Source of the DNA: RGIG4608 sp045631445
GTDB lineage: Bacteria > Bacillota > Clostridia > Oscillospirales > CAG-272
Assembly: GCA_045631445.1 (NCBI GenBank)
Contig: JAZQUS010000124.1
Coordinates: 1-8,768 of the forward strand
Direction of reading: 5' to 3'
DNA: 8,768 nucleotides
Of this stretch, positions 1 to 6,221 are shown piece by piece. The notes beneath the pieces are model-generated. The model did not search any database. It worked only from the letters and a program-made list of their open reading frames with translations, and was not told where the DNA came from. Position numbers and translations under genes: made by a program. Positions within the stretch are counted from its first letter, which is position 1. Each line of letters starts with the position of its first letter.

Positions 1-156
1 AATTTCATTTTTGACAAGAGGGGAAAAACCTCCCCTGCGGAGATTGTGCGAATTGGCGGACAGTCGAGGGTCTCGCCTGTGCGGGCTCGGTCACGCTCGC
101 GTTCTGACAACACACTGTGTTGTCATTCATTACGCTCACGATACTTCGTGGCGCCT
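1..156. repeat. Palindrome-rich leader of repeat copy R1
   Basis: I see no gene in this stretch. It is GC-rich and built from short inverted repeats: AGGGGA pairs with TCCCCT near 19-36, and TGACAACACA (105-114) pairs with TGTGTTGTCA (116-125) around one central base. The unit CCCCTGCGGAGATTGTGCG near 33-51 recurs as CCCTACGGATTTGTGCG at 159-175. It recurs again, inverted, twice at the right edge of the window (around 8631-8648 and 8750-8767). It is therefore the outer, more variable part of the repeat family that continues at 157. The window edge cuts it, so its true start is unknown. Confidence 0.6.
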
Positions 157-435
157 GTCCCTACGGATTTGTGCGAAGCCGTTTTGCTATCCAAACAGCT
201 ATGTGCAGGGTAGCAAAGCGCGGTTTTTTCGTTTGCTTGCAAACGGAGAAACATTTGTGACGAGCGCGTGTGATTGCGAGTCACGCGCGTTGCGCGAAGT
301 TTGGTGGAGTTTTGGCAAACTCTACGGCTACACTTACACCACTTTTTAAAGTTTTTGGGGGGTGTGGGGACAATTTTTCAAAAATGTCCCCACATCTTTT
401 TCCTAACTAACTACACGATAAATCAAAATTTGAAA
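157..435 (+). repeat. Structured dispersed repeat, copy R1
   Basis: This is the first of four copies of an intergenic repeat; the others are at 1971-2145 (minus), 2146-2384 (plus) and 8410-8768 (minus). It contains four hairpins in order. Hairpin A has AGCCGTTT (177-184) against AAACAGCT (193-200) with one mismatch. Hairpin B has CGTTTGC (230-236) against GCAAACG (239-245). Hairpin C has GCGCGTG (264-270) against CACGCGC (282-288). Hairpin D has TGTGGGGACA (363-372) against TGTCCCCACA (385-394), followed by a T-run at 397-401 as in an intrinsic terminator. The copy ends in CTAACTAACTA and the end motif CGATAAATCAAAATTTG (416-432). A reading frame at 11-349 runs through it but is not credible, because the same frame recurs only as repeat sequence elsewhere. 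Confidence 0.8.
363..401 (+). terminator. Hairpin D of R1, terminator-like on plus strand
   Basis: A perfect 10-bp stem (363-372 with 385-394) encloses ATTTTTCAAAAA, and TCTTTTT follows. On the plus strand this has the form of an intrinsic terminator. On the minus strand, where uppP is read, the hairpin is followed by CCCCCC and then AAAAA rather than T residues. It is therefore not an obvious terminator for uppP, although the hairpin itself could still protect a 3' end. Confidence 0.5.
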
Positions 436-1325
436 AAAATCAGGATAATTATACCAAGCAAAATCCTATACATCCCAAAGGGCGCAAACGAGTGCTTTTT
501 GACAAAATTCATAAGGAATTTAATAGCAATCATTGACACCACAAATGCAATTACTGTGGCAAGAGCCAAAATTATCCACGCTTCTGTGGGGACGCTTAAT
601 TCCATACCATAGGAGTTTTCTCCACCCACGAATTGCAAAAACCCGAGTGTTTTTATGAGTGATCCGCCCACCATTGCGGGAATTCCCATAAAAAACGAGA
701 ATTCTGCACCACAAGTGCGAGAAAATCCAATCAAAATTGCGCCGAGAATTGTAGCACCCGAGCGTGAGGTCCCGGGAATTATCGCGAGCATTTGAAAAAT
801 GCCCAACAAAAACGCGTATTTATAGGAAATTTGCGAAATTTCGGTAATTTTCGGCTCTCTTTTGGTATTTTTCTTTTCAATTATAATAAATAGTATACCG
901 TAAATAATAAGCATCAGGGCAACTACCGTGCCGTTATAAAGCCAGCCGTCTATGTCGCGCCCTGTAACATTTTCTATTATTTTGTCAAGAACGATTCCAA
1001 CTGCCGCCGCAGGAACACTCGCAACGCAGACCCTAAACCAAGTTTGCCAAATGCTTGCGCGTTCTTCCCTGCTTGATTTAAACGAAAATGGCCAGAGTTT
1101 GCTCCAAAAAAGAACAACCACCGCCATAATTGCACCCATTTGAATAACAACCTCAAACATCGACATAAATTCTGATGTGAAATTGGGGTGTATTTCCGCG
1201 CCAATGCTCATAGGAAAAAACTCATCAAAGAGGATTATGTGACCTGTCGAACTAATCGGAAGCCATTCGGTAATACCCTCAATTATTCCCAAAAATATAG
1301 CTTTAATATATTCAAAAATAAGCAT
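423..1325 (-). CDS. uppP: Undecaprenyl-diphosphate phosphatase UppP (BacA family)
   Basis: This is an integral membrane enzyme that dephosphorylates undecaprenyl diphosphate to the monophosphate, recycling the lipid carrier for peptidoglycan and other wall polymers; overexpression of the family gives bacitracin resistance. The 300-residue protein carries both family signatures. The first is EGITEWLPISSTGH (residues 16-29), with E16, E20 and S26 matching the catalytic region of E. coli UppP. The second is PGTSRSG (184-190), with the essential Arg at 188. Several hydrophobic segments are visible, for example around 60-74, 133-149, 170-183, 210-230, 250-270 and 286-298. Length is slightly above the usual 265-290. 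The ATG overlaps the stop of the upstream Toprim gene in the string TAATG, with AAAGGG as a plausible ribosome site, so translation is probably coupled. The last codons and the TGA lie inside the end motif of repeat R1. Confidence 0.97.
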   Translation of the reverse strand: MLIFEYIKAIFLGIIEGITEWLPISSTGHIILFDEFFPMSIGAEIHPNFTSEFMSMFEVVIQMGAIMAVVVLFWSKLWPFSFKSSREERASIWQTWFRVCVASVPAAAVGIVLDKIIENVTGRDIDGWLYNGTVVALMLIIYGILFIIIEKKNTKREPKITEISQISYKYAFLLGIFQMLAIIPGTSRSGATILGAILIGFSRTCGAEFSFFMGIPAMVGGSLIKTLGFLQFVGGENSYGMELSVPTEAWIILALATVIAFVVSMIAIKFLMNFVKKHSFAPFGMYRILLGIIILIFFKF

Positions 1326-1936
1326 TAATTACCCTTTCTGCCAACGGCAAATAAATAGTCCTCGTAGGTAGCAACCACCTTGAGAGCTTCAAGAAGTGCG
1401 TTTGGTGTCATACCCTCGGGAAGTCCAAGCTTTTTAGCCAATTCGTCGCGCTTTTGTGATGAATTTTCTCCGCCGGTAAGCCCGTCAACAAAGAAATCAA
1501 CCTTTGAAAGCGGATTTTGAGCAATTTTTTCGAGCTTTGCGCTTGCTTCTGCATCGTTTTCGCTTGAAAATGGTTCTAAAAGCTTATACAAAAGCTCGTT
1601 TTCCATTCCTTCAACGCCCAAAAATCCCTCTTTAGATGCCTCTGCCTTGCGCTTTTCCTTGCCCTCAATTTTGGGAATGTAAAGTTGAATCAATCTATCC
1701 TTGGGAACAAGCGCAGAAATGTGGGAACGAATAACCCTGCCACCACCATCGCTGTCAGTAAGCACGATTATCGGCGACTTTTTCGCAAGCGCACGAATAA
1801 GAGCCGCCTTCTCGTCCTTTTTGAAAACACCAAAGCCGTCCGTCTTTATTATCAACCCCTCGCAAATCGCAAGAAGCTTCATTCTGTCATATTTACCCTC
1901 AACTATTATCGGGTATGCTATCTGTAGTTTTTTCAT
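1325..1936 (-). CDS. Toprim/DUF4093 protein, RNase M5-like
   Basis: This is a 203-residue Toprim protein resembling ribonuclease M5 (RnmV), which matures the 5S rRNA 5' end in Bacillota. The N-terminal half holds the Toprim motifs: IVEGKYD (11-17) with the catalytic Glu at 13, and VLTDSDGGGRVIR (58-70) with the metal-binding D61 and D63. The segment YIPKIEGKEKRKAEASKEGFLGVE (86-109) matches the basic linker of the family. The C-terminal part (about 145-190, FFVDGLTGGENSSQKRDELAKKL) looks like DUF4093. I start at the ATG giving MKKLQIAYPIIVEGK, as is usual for the family; an in-frame ATG lies at 1948 and a TTG at 1969. None of these has a strong ribosome site. The stop overlaps the start of uppP by one base, so the two are co-transcribed. 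Substrate and role here are inferred from the family. Confidence 0.85.
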   Translation of the reverse strand: MKKLQIAYPIIVEGKYDRMKLLAICEGLIIKTDGFGVFKKDEKAALIRALAKKSPIIVLTDSDGGGRVIRSHISALVPKDRLIQLYIPKIEGKEKRKAEASKEGFLGVEGMENELLYKLLEPFSSENDAEASAKLEKIAQNPLSKVDFFVDGLTGGENSSQKRDELAKKLGLPEGMTPNALLEALKVVATYEDYLFAVGRKGN

Positions 1937-1970
1937 TTTCGTTACCATATAAAAATGTACTTTTAACAAT

Positions 1971-2145
1971 AAATTGTGGATTTATCGAGTAGTTACAAAG
2001 ATAAAAAGGACGCTTTTTGAAAAAAGCTTGGCAAAAACTTTAATCAGCTTCGCGGCAAAACTTCGCGCAAATCGTGTTGTTTTGTAAAGCAAAACAACAC
2101 ATAACGATTTTGCTCACACGTTCGCAAAATCTATGATTTGCTACC
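1971..2145 (-). repeat. Structured dispersed repeat, copy R2a (minus strand)
   Basis: Read on the minus strand, this copy follows the same plan as R1: GTAGCAAA, hairpin B, hairpin C, GCGCGAAG, AAAGTTTTT, hairpin D, a T-run, and the end motif TCGATAAATCCACAATTT (1971-1988). The stems differ in sequence but stay complementary. Hairpin B is GATTTTGC (2106-2113) with GCAAAATC (2124-2131). Hairpin C is GTGTTGTTTTG (2074-2084) with CAAAACAACAC (2090-2100), a perfect 11-bp stem where R1 has GCGCGTG/CACGCGC. It lies directly upstream of the Toprim gene and head to head with R2b. Confidence 0.75.
2001..2027 (-). terminator. Hairpin D of R2a, possible U32 terminator
   Basis: On the minus strand the pair GCTTTTT/AAAAAGC (2021-2027 with 2012-2018) is followed by GTCCTTTTTAT. 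This has the form of a weak intrinsic terminator for transcription arriving from the U32 gene about 360 bases upstream. The GC part of the stem is only two pairs plus A-T pairs, so efficiency is doubtful and read-through into the Toprim-uppP pair is possible. I found no convincing separate promoter between this hairpin and the Toprim start. Confidence 0.35.
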
Positions 2146-2384
2146 AATAGCATAACCATATTGCTATCAATACGTCTATGTGCAGTGTAGCAAAGCGTGG
2201 TTTTTATTGCACAAGTGCAATAAACACGATTGTGACGAGCGCGCAGAAGTGAGTCACTCGATTTGCGCGGAGTTTAGTAGAGTTTTTGCTAACTTCACGG
2301 CTACTTTCACAACCACTTTTCAAAGTTTTTTGGTTCTTTTTTCAAAAAGAACATATATTTTTTCTTTAACTAACTTTTTAACTC
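2146..2384 (+). repeat. Structured dispersed repeat, copy R2b (plus strand)
   Basis: This plus-strand copy abuts R2a head to head. It shares long near-identical stretches with R1: GTAGCAAAGCG, TGTGACGAGCGCG, GAGTCAC, and the block containing ACGGCTAC and CCACTTTT. Hairpin B is TTTATTGCAC (2203-2212) with GTGCAATAAA (2215-2224), a perfect 10-bp stem. Hairpin C can form from CGCGCA (2240-2245) with TGCGCG (2264-2269), or alternatively GTGAC with GTCAC. Hairpin D is GTTCTTTTT (2333-2341) with AAAAAGAAC (2344-2352), followed by a T-rich run. It ends in AACTAACTTTTTAAC at the 3' end of the U32 gene and lacks the GATAAATC end motif. A reading frame at 2180-2419 is repeat-derived. Confidence 0.75.
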
Positions 2385-3644
2385 CTACTCGCCCGCTCTC
2401 AAAATATCGCCAACCTTGACCTCAAAGGGCACTTTTACAAAGAAGTGCATAAATGGATGTGGCGCGGACTCGATTTCGTTGCCCTTTCCGTCGCGAAGGT
2501 CTGCGATTTCAAGCGCTTTACCAACTTGGCTTGGAGAGATAATCTCTGCGCTATCCCCGATTTTGCACTTGTTTTTCTGCATAAAGAGATAATATTTTCC
2601 ACCCTCTGTAGCGTCATTCAAACGCGCCTGAGCTTCTTTTTCCTGTTCATTCATCTCGCACGCGATGGCAAAATAAGCCTTCTCGCGAATGTAACCCGTG
2701 TTTGAAGCAAGTTGGGCATTTTCAATTGGGTAATCAAAATAAAATCCGGTGCAATATTCTCTGTGGCTAACGCTTTCAAGCTCGCGCATCCATTGGGGAT
2801 TAAATTTGTAGTTTTCTTTATCCTGATAATAGGAGTCAATTGCCATTCTGTAAGCATTTGTAACAACCGCGGAGTAGTACGCGGACTTCATTCTGCCCTC
2901 AATTTTGAAGGATTTGATACCCGCCTCAATAAGCTCGGGAATGTGCTCGATTGTGCACATATCTTTTGATGACATAATGAACGTTCCGTGCTCGTTTTGT
3001 TCAATGGGAAGTGGCATATCAGGACGTTTTTCCTCAACAAGATTAAAATTCCAACGGCAGGGCTGCGCGCACGCGCCACGGTTAGCATCTCTGCCTGTAA
3101 TGTGGTGCGAGAGCATACATCTTCCGCTATACGACACACACATCGAACCGTGAACGAATGCCTCAAGTTCAATGTCTTCAGGAATTCCTGCTCGGATTTT
3201 CTTAATTTCACCCAAGGTCAACTCGCGCGCAAGAACAAGACGCTTTGCACCAAGGGCAATATACGCCTTTGCCGCCGCAACGCTTACGATACTTGCCTGA
3301 GTGGAAACGTGAATTTCCATTTCGGGCAATATTTCTTGAATAGTTGCCATAACACCAAGATCTGCAACAATCATCGCGTCAATTTTGCAGTCCTTGAGAG
3401 CCGTCAAATATTCTCGAAGAACGGAATATTCGTGCTCGTGGGGCATCGTGTTAACTGTCAAATACACCTTTTTGCCCAAGTTGTGAGCATAAGCAACCGC
3501 TTCGTAAAGCTCGTCATTTGTGAAGTTGTCCGCAGCCGAACGCATACCAAACACGTTGCCTGCCAAATATACCGCATCCGCACCGTAATTAAGCGCAGAT
3601 TTCATTTTTTCAAAATTTCCCGCAGGGGATAAAAGCTCAACCAT
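2385..3644 (-). CDS. trhP: U32-family protein, TrhP/YegQ-type tRNA hydroxylation
   Basis: This 419-residue protein opens with ELLSPAGNFEKMKSALNYGADAVYLAG, the typical TIM-barrel start of peptidase U32 proteins. It has the full U32 signature EAFVHGSMCVSYSGRCMLS (161-179). Further on, HGTFIMSSKDMCTIEHI and GIKSFKIEGRMKSAYYSAVV closely follow E. coli YegQ (TrhP) as I remember it. Despite the name, this branch acts with prephenate in forming 5-hydroxyuridine at position 34 of tRNAs; it is not an established protease. Cysteines 169, 176, 192/196 and 230 sit where UbiU, another U32 member, binds a 4Fe-4S cluster, so a cluster is likely. Length fits the short TrhP type rather than the longer RlhA. 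The ATG has AAGGAA about 11 bases upstream and a consensus promoter. The exact substrate is inferred. Confidence 0.88.
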   Translation of the reverse strand: MVELLSPAGNFEKMKSALNYGADAVYLAGNVFGMRSAADNFTNDELYEAVAYAHNLGKKVYLTVNTMPHEHEYSVLREYLTALKDCKIDAMIVADLGVMATIQEILPEMEIHVSTQASIVSVAAAKAYIALGAKRLVLARELTLGEIKKIRAGIPEDIELEAFVHGSMCVSYSGRCMLSHHITGRDANRGACAQPCRWNFNLVEEKRPDMPLPIEQNEHGTFIMSSKDMCTIEHIPELIEAGIKSFKIEGRMKSAYYSAVVTNAYRMAIDSYYQDKENYKFNPQWMRELESVSHREYCTGFYFDYPIENAQLASNTGYIREKAYFAIACEMNEQEKEAQARLNDATEGGKYYLFMQKNKCKIGDSAEIISPSQVGKALEIADLRDGKGNEIESAPHPFMHFFVKVPFEVKVGDILRAGE

Positions 3645-3692
3645 ATAATTCTATGTTCCTTTTTCTAAAAATTTGCATTTTATATCAGTTTA

Positions 3693-3721
3693 ATTATAAT
3701 ATATAATTAACGTAATGTCAA
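3693..3721 (-). promoter_or_regulatory. Consensus sigma-A promoter of the U32 gene
   Basis: Read on the minus strand, TTGACA (3716-3721) is followed by exactly 17 bases and then TATAAT (3693-3698), a perfect match to the vegetative promoter consensus. Transcription would begin near 3686 and give a leader of about 40 bases before the ATG at 3644. The -35 box is about 15 bases from the end of the MITE-like element. Confidence 0.9.
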
Positions 3722-3735
3722 GCAGTTAGTTAGAT

Positions 3736-4033
3736 AAATTGGGATTTATCGAGGAGATAATTAAGCCTTCTCCAGCGGAGAAGGGGGACCATTTATGGTG
3801 GATGAGGAGAGCACCATTTAGTTTATACTAACGGTTTTATCAAAAACAAAAACATTGATTCTTCAAGTGATTTCTTTATGTTAAGAAACAATATTTGGCA
3901 GAGAAAGACGATTATTTGTACAAACCGTGTTCTCCTCATCCACCGCCTCGGCGGTCCCCCCGCTGCAAGCACCCCTTCCACCATAAATGGTCCCCCTTCC
4001 CCGCTGGGAAAGGCATAGATAAATCAAAATTTG
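3736..4033. mobile_element. MITE-like palindromic element with inverted end motifs
   Basis: Two long arms form an inverted repeat. The segment 3766-3801 matches the reverse complement of 3978-4013 at 33 of 36 positions, and 3798-3814 matches 3927-3943 at 16 of 17. The right arm carries a 34-base insert (3944-3977) containing the small palindrome CCGCCTCGGCGG. The unpaired centre (about 3815-3926) is AT-rich with no credible gene. Outside the arms lie inverted copies of the end motif: AAATTGGGATTTATCGA at 3736-3752 and AGATAAATCAAAATTTG at 4017-4033. No transposase is encoded, so any movement would need a partner elsewhere. The reading frame at 3895-4110 follows the palindrome and is not credible. 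I see no other gene in 3722-4147. Confidence 0.7.
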
Positions 4034-4147
4034 CCAATTTTTTCACCAAACGAATAAAAAACAAGAAATCTGCAAAAAATAAACCCAAGCAGAAAAAATC
4101 TGCGATATGAATATATTAATATGTTTATATTTTTGGAGGTCAAATAT

Positions 4148-4363
4148 ATGATTATTGACAAATTAGCCCTTATTTTAACCATCGTTGGTGCACTCAACTG
4201 GGGAAGCATCGGACTTTTCCAATTTGACATCGTCGCGTGGATTTGTGGTGGACCTGCAACTCTGCTCGCACGAATTATCTACACGGTGGTTGCCCTTGCG
4301 GGGATTTGGTGCATTTCCCTACTCTTTAGAGAAAATACTGACGACGTCGTCTCCCACGCATAA
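4148..4363 (+). CDS. DUF378 family small membrane protein
   Basis: This 71-residue protein has the family features of DUF378 (B. subtilis YuzA-like): DKLALILTIVGALNWGSIGLF (4-24) with the hallmark GALNWG, a short loop containing FDIVAWICGG, and a second hydrophobic segment LLARIIYTVVALAGIWCISLLF (39-60). The tail is short and acidic. Two transmembrane helices are therefore predicted. The family's function is unknown. The start is the ATG at 4148, because GGAGG (4135-4139) lies 8 bases upstream; an earlier in-frame ATG at 4121 would put that site inside the gene. It is a lone gene between the MITE-like element and a bidirectional terminator. I could not assign its promoter confidently. Confidence 0.93.
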   Translation: MIIDKLALILTIVGALNWGSIGLFQFDIVAWICGGPATLLARIIYTVVALAGIWCISLLFRENTDDVVSHA

Positions 4364-4398
4364 AAAAAGCGGACTCTTTCGAGTCCGCCAATTTTTTT
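4362..4398. terminator. Bidirectional intrinsic terminator
   Basis: GCGGACTC (4369-4376) pairs perfectly with GAGTCCGC (4381-4388) around a TTTC loop. It is preceded by a run of A (4362-4368) and followed by a run of T (4391-4398). It can therefore terminate the DUF378 gene, whose stop ends at 4363, on the plus strand. It can also terminate the lipoprotein operon, whose stop begins at 4410, on the minus strand. Confidence 0.95.
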
Positions 4399-4409
4399 AA
4401 TAGATATTA

Positions 4410-6197
4410 TTAAACTCTAATTTCACCGTCTTGGCAGTGAATTGTGACAGTGTTTACTCTACCGGAATACCAGTAAGTGTAACCGCTCCAATAACTTCCC
4501 CACGCGTGCTTAGCTATAGCTTCCCACTGTTCTGCAGTGCCATCATAATAAATGTCATAGAACAATGTGCTGCTGTTAAACAAATAGGGATACAAATTTG
4601 CTAAAGAGCCACCAACTGTAATGCTTCTCAAGTGATAGCAGTTTGCGAATGCTTCTCCATTGATTGTCACACAGTCAGGCAAGTTAACCGTTTCAAGCGT
4701 GTTGCAGTTCTGGAACACGTTAGAACCAAGAGTTGTAACACCCTTCATATCTGCGCTCTTGAGAAGATAGCAAGCATTGAATGCGCAGCTGTTAACAGTA
4801 ACGTTTTCGCCATCAACCTCAACTGTTTCAAGAACTGGGCAGTTATAGAATGCGTAATCACCAATAGTTGTAACACCTGTAATCTTTACGGTGTCAAGAG
4901 TTATGCAATGATAGAATGCATAGTTACTAACCTTTGTAGCTTCTGTAAGCACGAGATCGCGAAGGAGCTCTCCGTCGATATAGAACTTCGCACCAAGGTA
5001 AATGGGGTTGGATTCAACGTCTGCAAAGCTAAGCTGTGCCCACTCGTCAGCTGTGCCATCGTAGTAAACGTGCTCAAGTGTGAAGCAGTTATAGAAGGCG
5101 TCAGCACCAAATGTCTGCATAGCATCATTGATATAAATCGTACGCAATGAAATGCAGTTGTAGAATGCGTTTGATTCAATAGCAGTAAGAGAAGCACCAA
5201 GTGTGCAGTTTGTAAGAATTGAACAACCGTTAAACGCGTTTGCCTTGATTGCCATAACACTATCGGGAATTACCAAATCAATGAGAGAAACGCAGTTCTG
5301 GAAGGAGTATTGACCAATTTCCATAAGGTTTTCACCGAGTGTGAGGTCTTTAAGAGTTGCGCATCCTGCAAAAGCGTATTCTGCAATGTTGAGAATGCTT
5401 GTTCCGATTTCAACCTTTTCAAGAGCAAGGGCTCTCTTGAAAGCTCCTACGTGAATGGAGTTTACAGAGTCTGCCATTGCAAGAGATTTGAGTGAGTCAC
5501 AACCAACGAAAGCATATTGCTTAACCTGAATTTCACCGTCGGGAATATAGAGATCAACAACGAGCTCACCGTCGATGTAAAGATTTGTATTGTTAGTTGT
5601 GGGGTTGGAGTATTCATTTGCGTGGTCGATGTTCAACCAGTCAACCAACACACCGTGGAAGTAAACGTTTTCGAGCAATGAGCAGTTATAGAACGCGTTG
5701 CTTCCGGTCTTTGTTAATATCTTGGGGAGATCTATTGATTTGAGTGATGTGCAGCTATAGAATGCATTGTCACCGATGGAGTTGATGTGTTCACCAACGA
5801 TAATGTTAACAAGGATTGTATCACCCTGGAACGCACTGTTTGCAATAGCAGTTACAGGAAGTCCATCGTATGTTGAAGGAACGATAACGGAAGTGTCCTT
5901 GCACTCACCGCGACCCTGAAGTGTATAGGTTTCACCAACCTTAGTAAACTTCAAGCCGGTGGATGCTTTAAGTGTTTCACTGTGGAGAACTTCTCCACAC
6001 TCAACGCATTTCTGTTCCTTAAGACCCTCAGTCTTGTCTGTGGGATATGTAATAATGTCCCATTCACCCGCAACACATTCGTGAGTTGCAGGAGCTTCGG
6101 TTGTTGTGGTTGTTGTAGTTTCATCAGGGTTGTTACAGGAAGCAAGAACGACTGACAAAACGAGTATTATTGTTAAAATAAGAGCTATTTTTTTCAT
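4410..6197 (-). CDS. BspA-like leucine-rich-repeat lipoprotein (second of pair)
   Basis: This is a predicted surface lipoprotein of 595 residues. Residues 1-20 are a signal peptide ending in the lipobox LASC, so Cys21 would be lipidated. A poly-Thr linker (27-33) leads to a small Cys module, HEC(41)VAGEW...KC(64)VEC(67)GEV. About 16 repeats of the BspA/LRR_5 type follow, each with the core xxAFxxCxxL (for example IGDNAFYSCTSLKSI at 141-155). The array is broken by Trp-containing segments near 178-220 (VYFHGVLVDWLNI...NP...YIDGELV) and 377-420, and it ends with a third at 549-595. The start is the ATG with AAGGAG 7 bases upstream (6205-6210), not the earlier ATG at 6215. It follows its paralog by 24 bases in an operon. 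BspA relatives bind host proteins or mediate attachment, but no ligand can be read from this sequence. Confidence 0.93.
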   Translation of the reverse strand: MKKIALILTIILVLSVVLASCNNPDETTTTTTTEAPATHECVAGEWDIITYPTDKTEGLKEQKCVECGEVLHSETLKASTGLKFTKVGETYTLQGRGECKDTSVIVPSTYDGLPVTAIANSAFQGDTILVNIIVGEHINSIGDNAFYSCTSLKSIDLPKILTKTGSNAFYNCSLLENVYFHGVLVDWLNIDHANEYSNPTTNNTNLYIDGELVVDLYIPDGEIQVKQYAFVGCDSLKSLAMADSVNSIHVGAFKRALALEKVEIGTSILNIAEYAFAGCATLKDLTLGENLMEIGQYSFQNCVSLIDLVIPDSVMAIKANAFNGCSILTNCTLGASLTAIESNAFYNCISLRTIYINDAMQTFGADAFYNCFTLEHVYYDGTADEWAQLSFADVESNPIYLGAKFYIDGELLRDLVLTEATKVSNYAFYHCITLDTVKITGVTTIGDYAFYNCPVLETVEVDGENVTVNSCAFNACYLLKSADMKGVTTLGSNVFQNCNTLETVNLPDCVTINGEAFANCYHLRSITVGGSLANLYPYLFNSSTLFYDIYYDGTAEQWEAIAKHAWGSYWSGYTYWYSGRVNTVTIHCQDGEIRV

Positions 6198-6221
6198 ATT
6201 GTTTCTCCTTTGCATTTGTCA

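Noticed and set aside
11..349. 112-residue frame at the left edge
   Set aside because: It lies wholly in repeat R1, overlaps its hairpins, has no clear ribosome site and resembles only other repeat-derived frames.
2988..3632. 214-residue plus-strand frame
   Set aside because: It is antisense to the well-supported U32 gene, and its Cys/His/Asn-rich composition is typical of a shadow frame.
3743..4025. CRISPR-like or attachment-site interpretation of the inverted motifs
   Set aside because: There are only two inverted copies, no regularly spaced direct repeats, no spacers and no cas or integrase gene in the window.
4069..4103. Possible leader switch before the DUF378 gene, with GCAGA able to pair with TCTGC on either side
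   Set aside because: Five-base arms in an A-rich region are expected by chance, and no terminator or sequestered ribosome site accompanies them.
3895..4110. 71-residue frame rich in Pro, Arg and Lys
   Set aside because: It starts in the centre of the MITE-like element and follows its right arm; composition is that of a translated palindrome and no ribosome site is visible.
4632..5150. 172-residue plus-strand frame and similar ones within 4632-6896
   Set aside because: These are antisense to the LRR lipoproteins; their repeated Cys/Ile/Val pattern mirrors the LRR codons.
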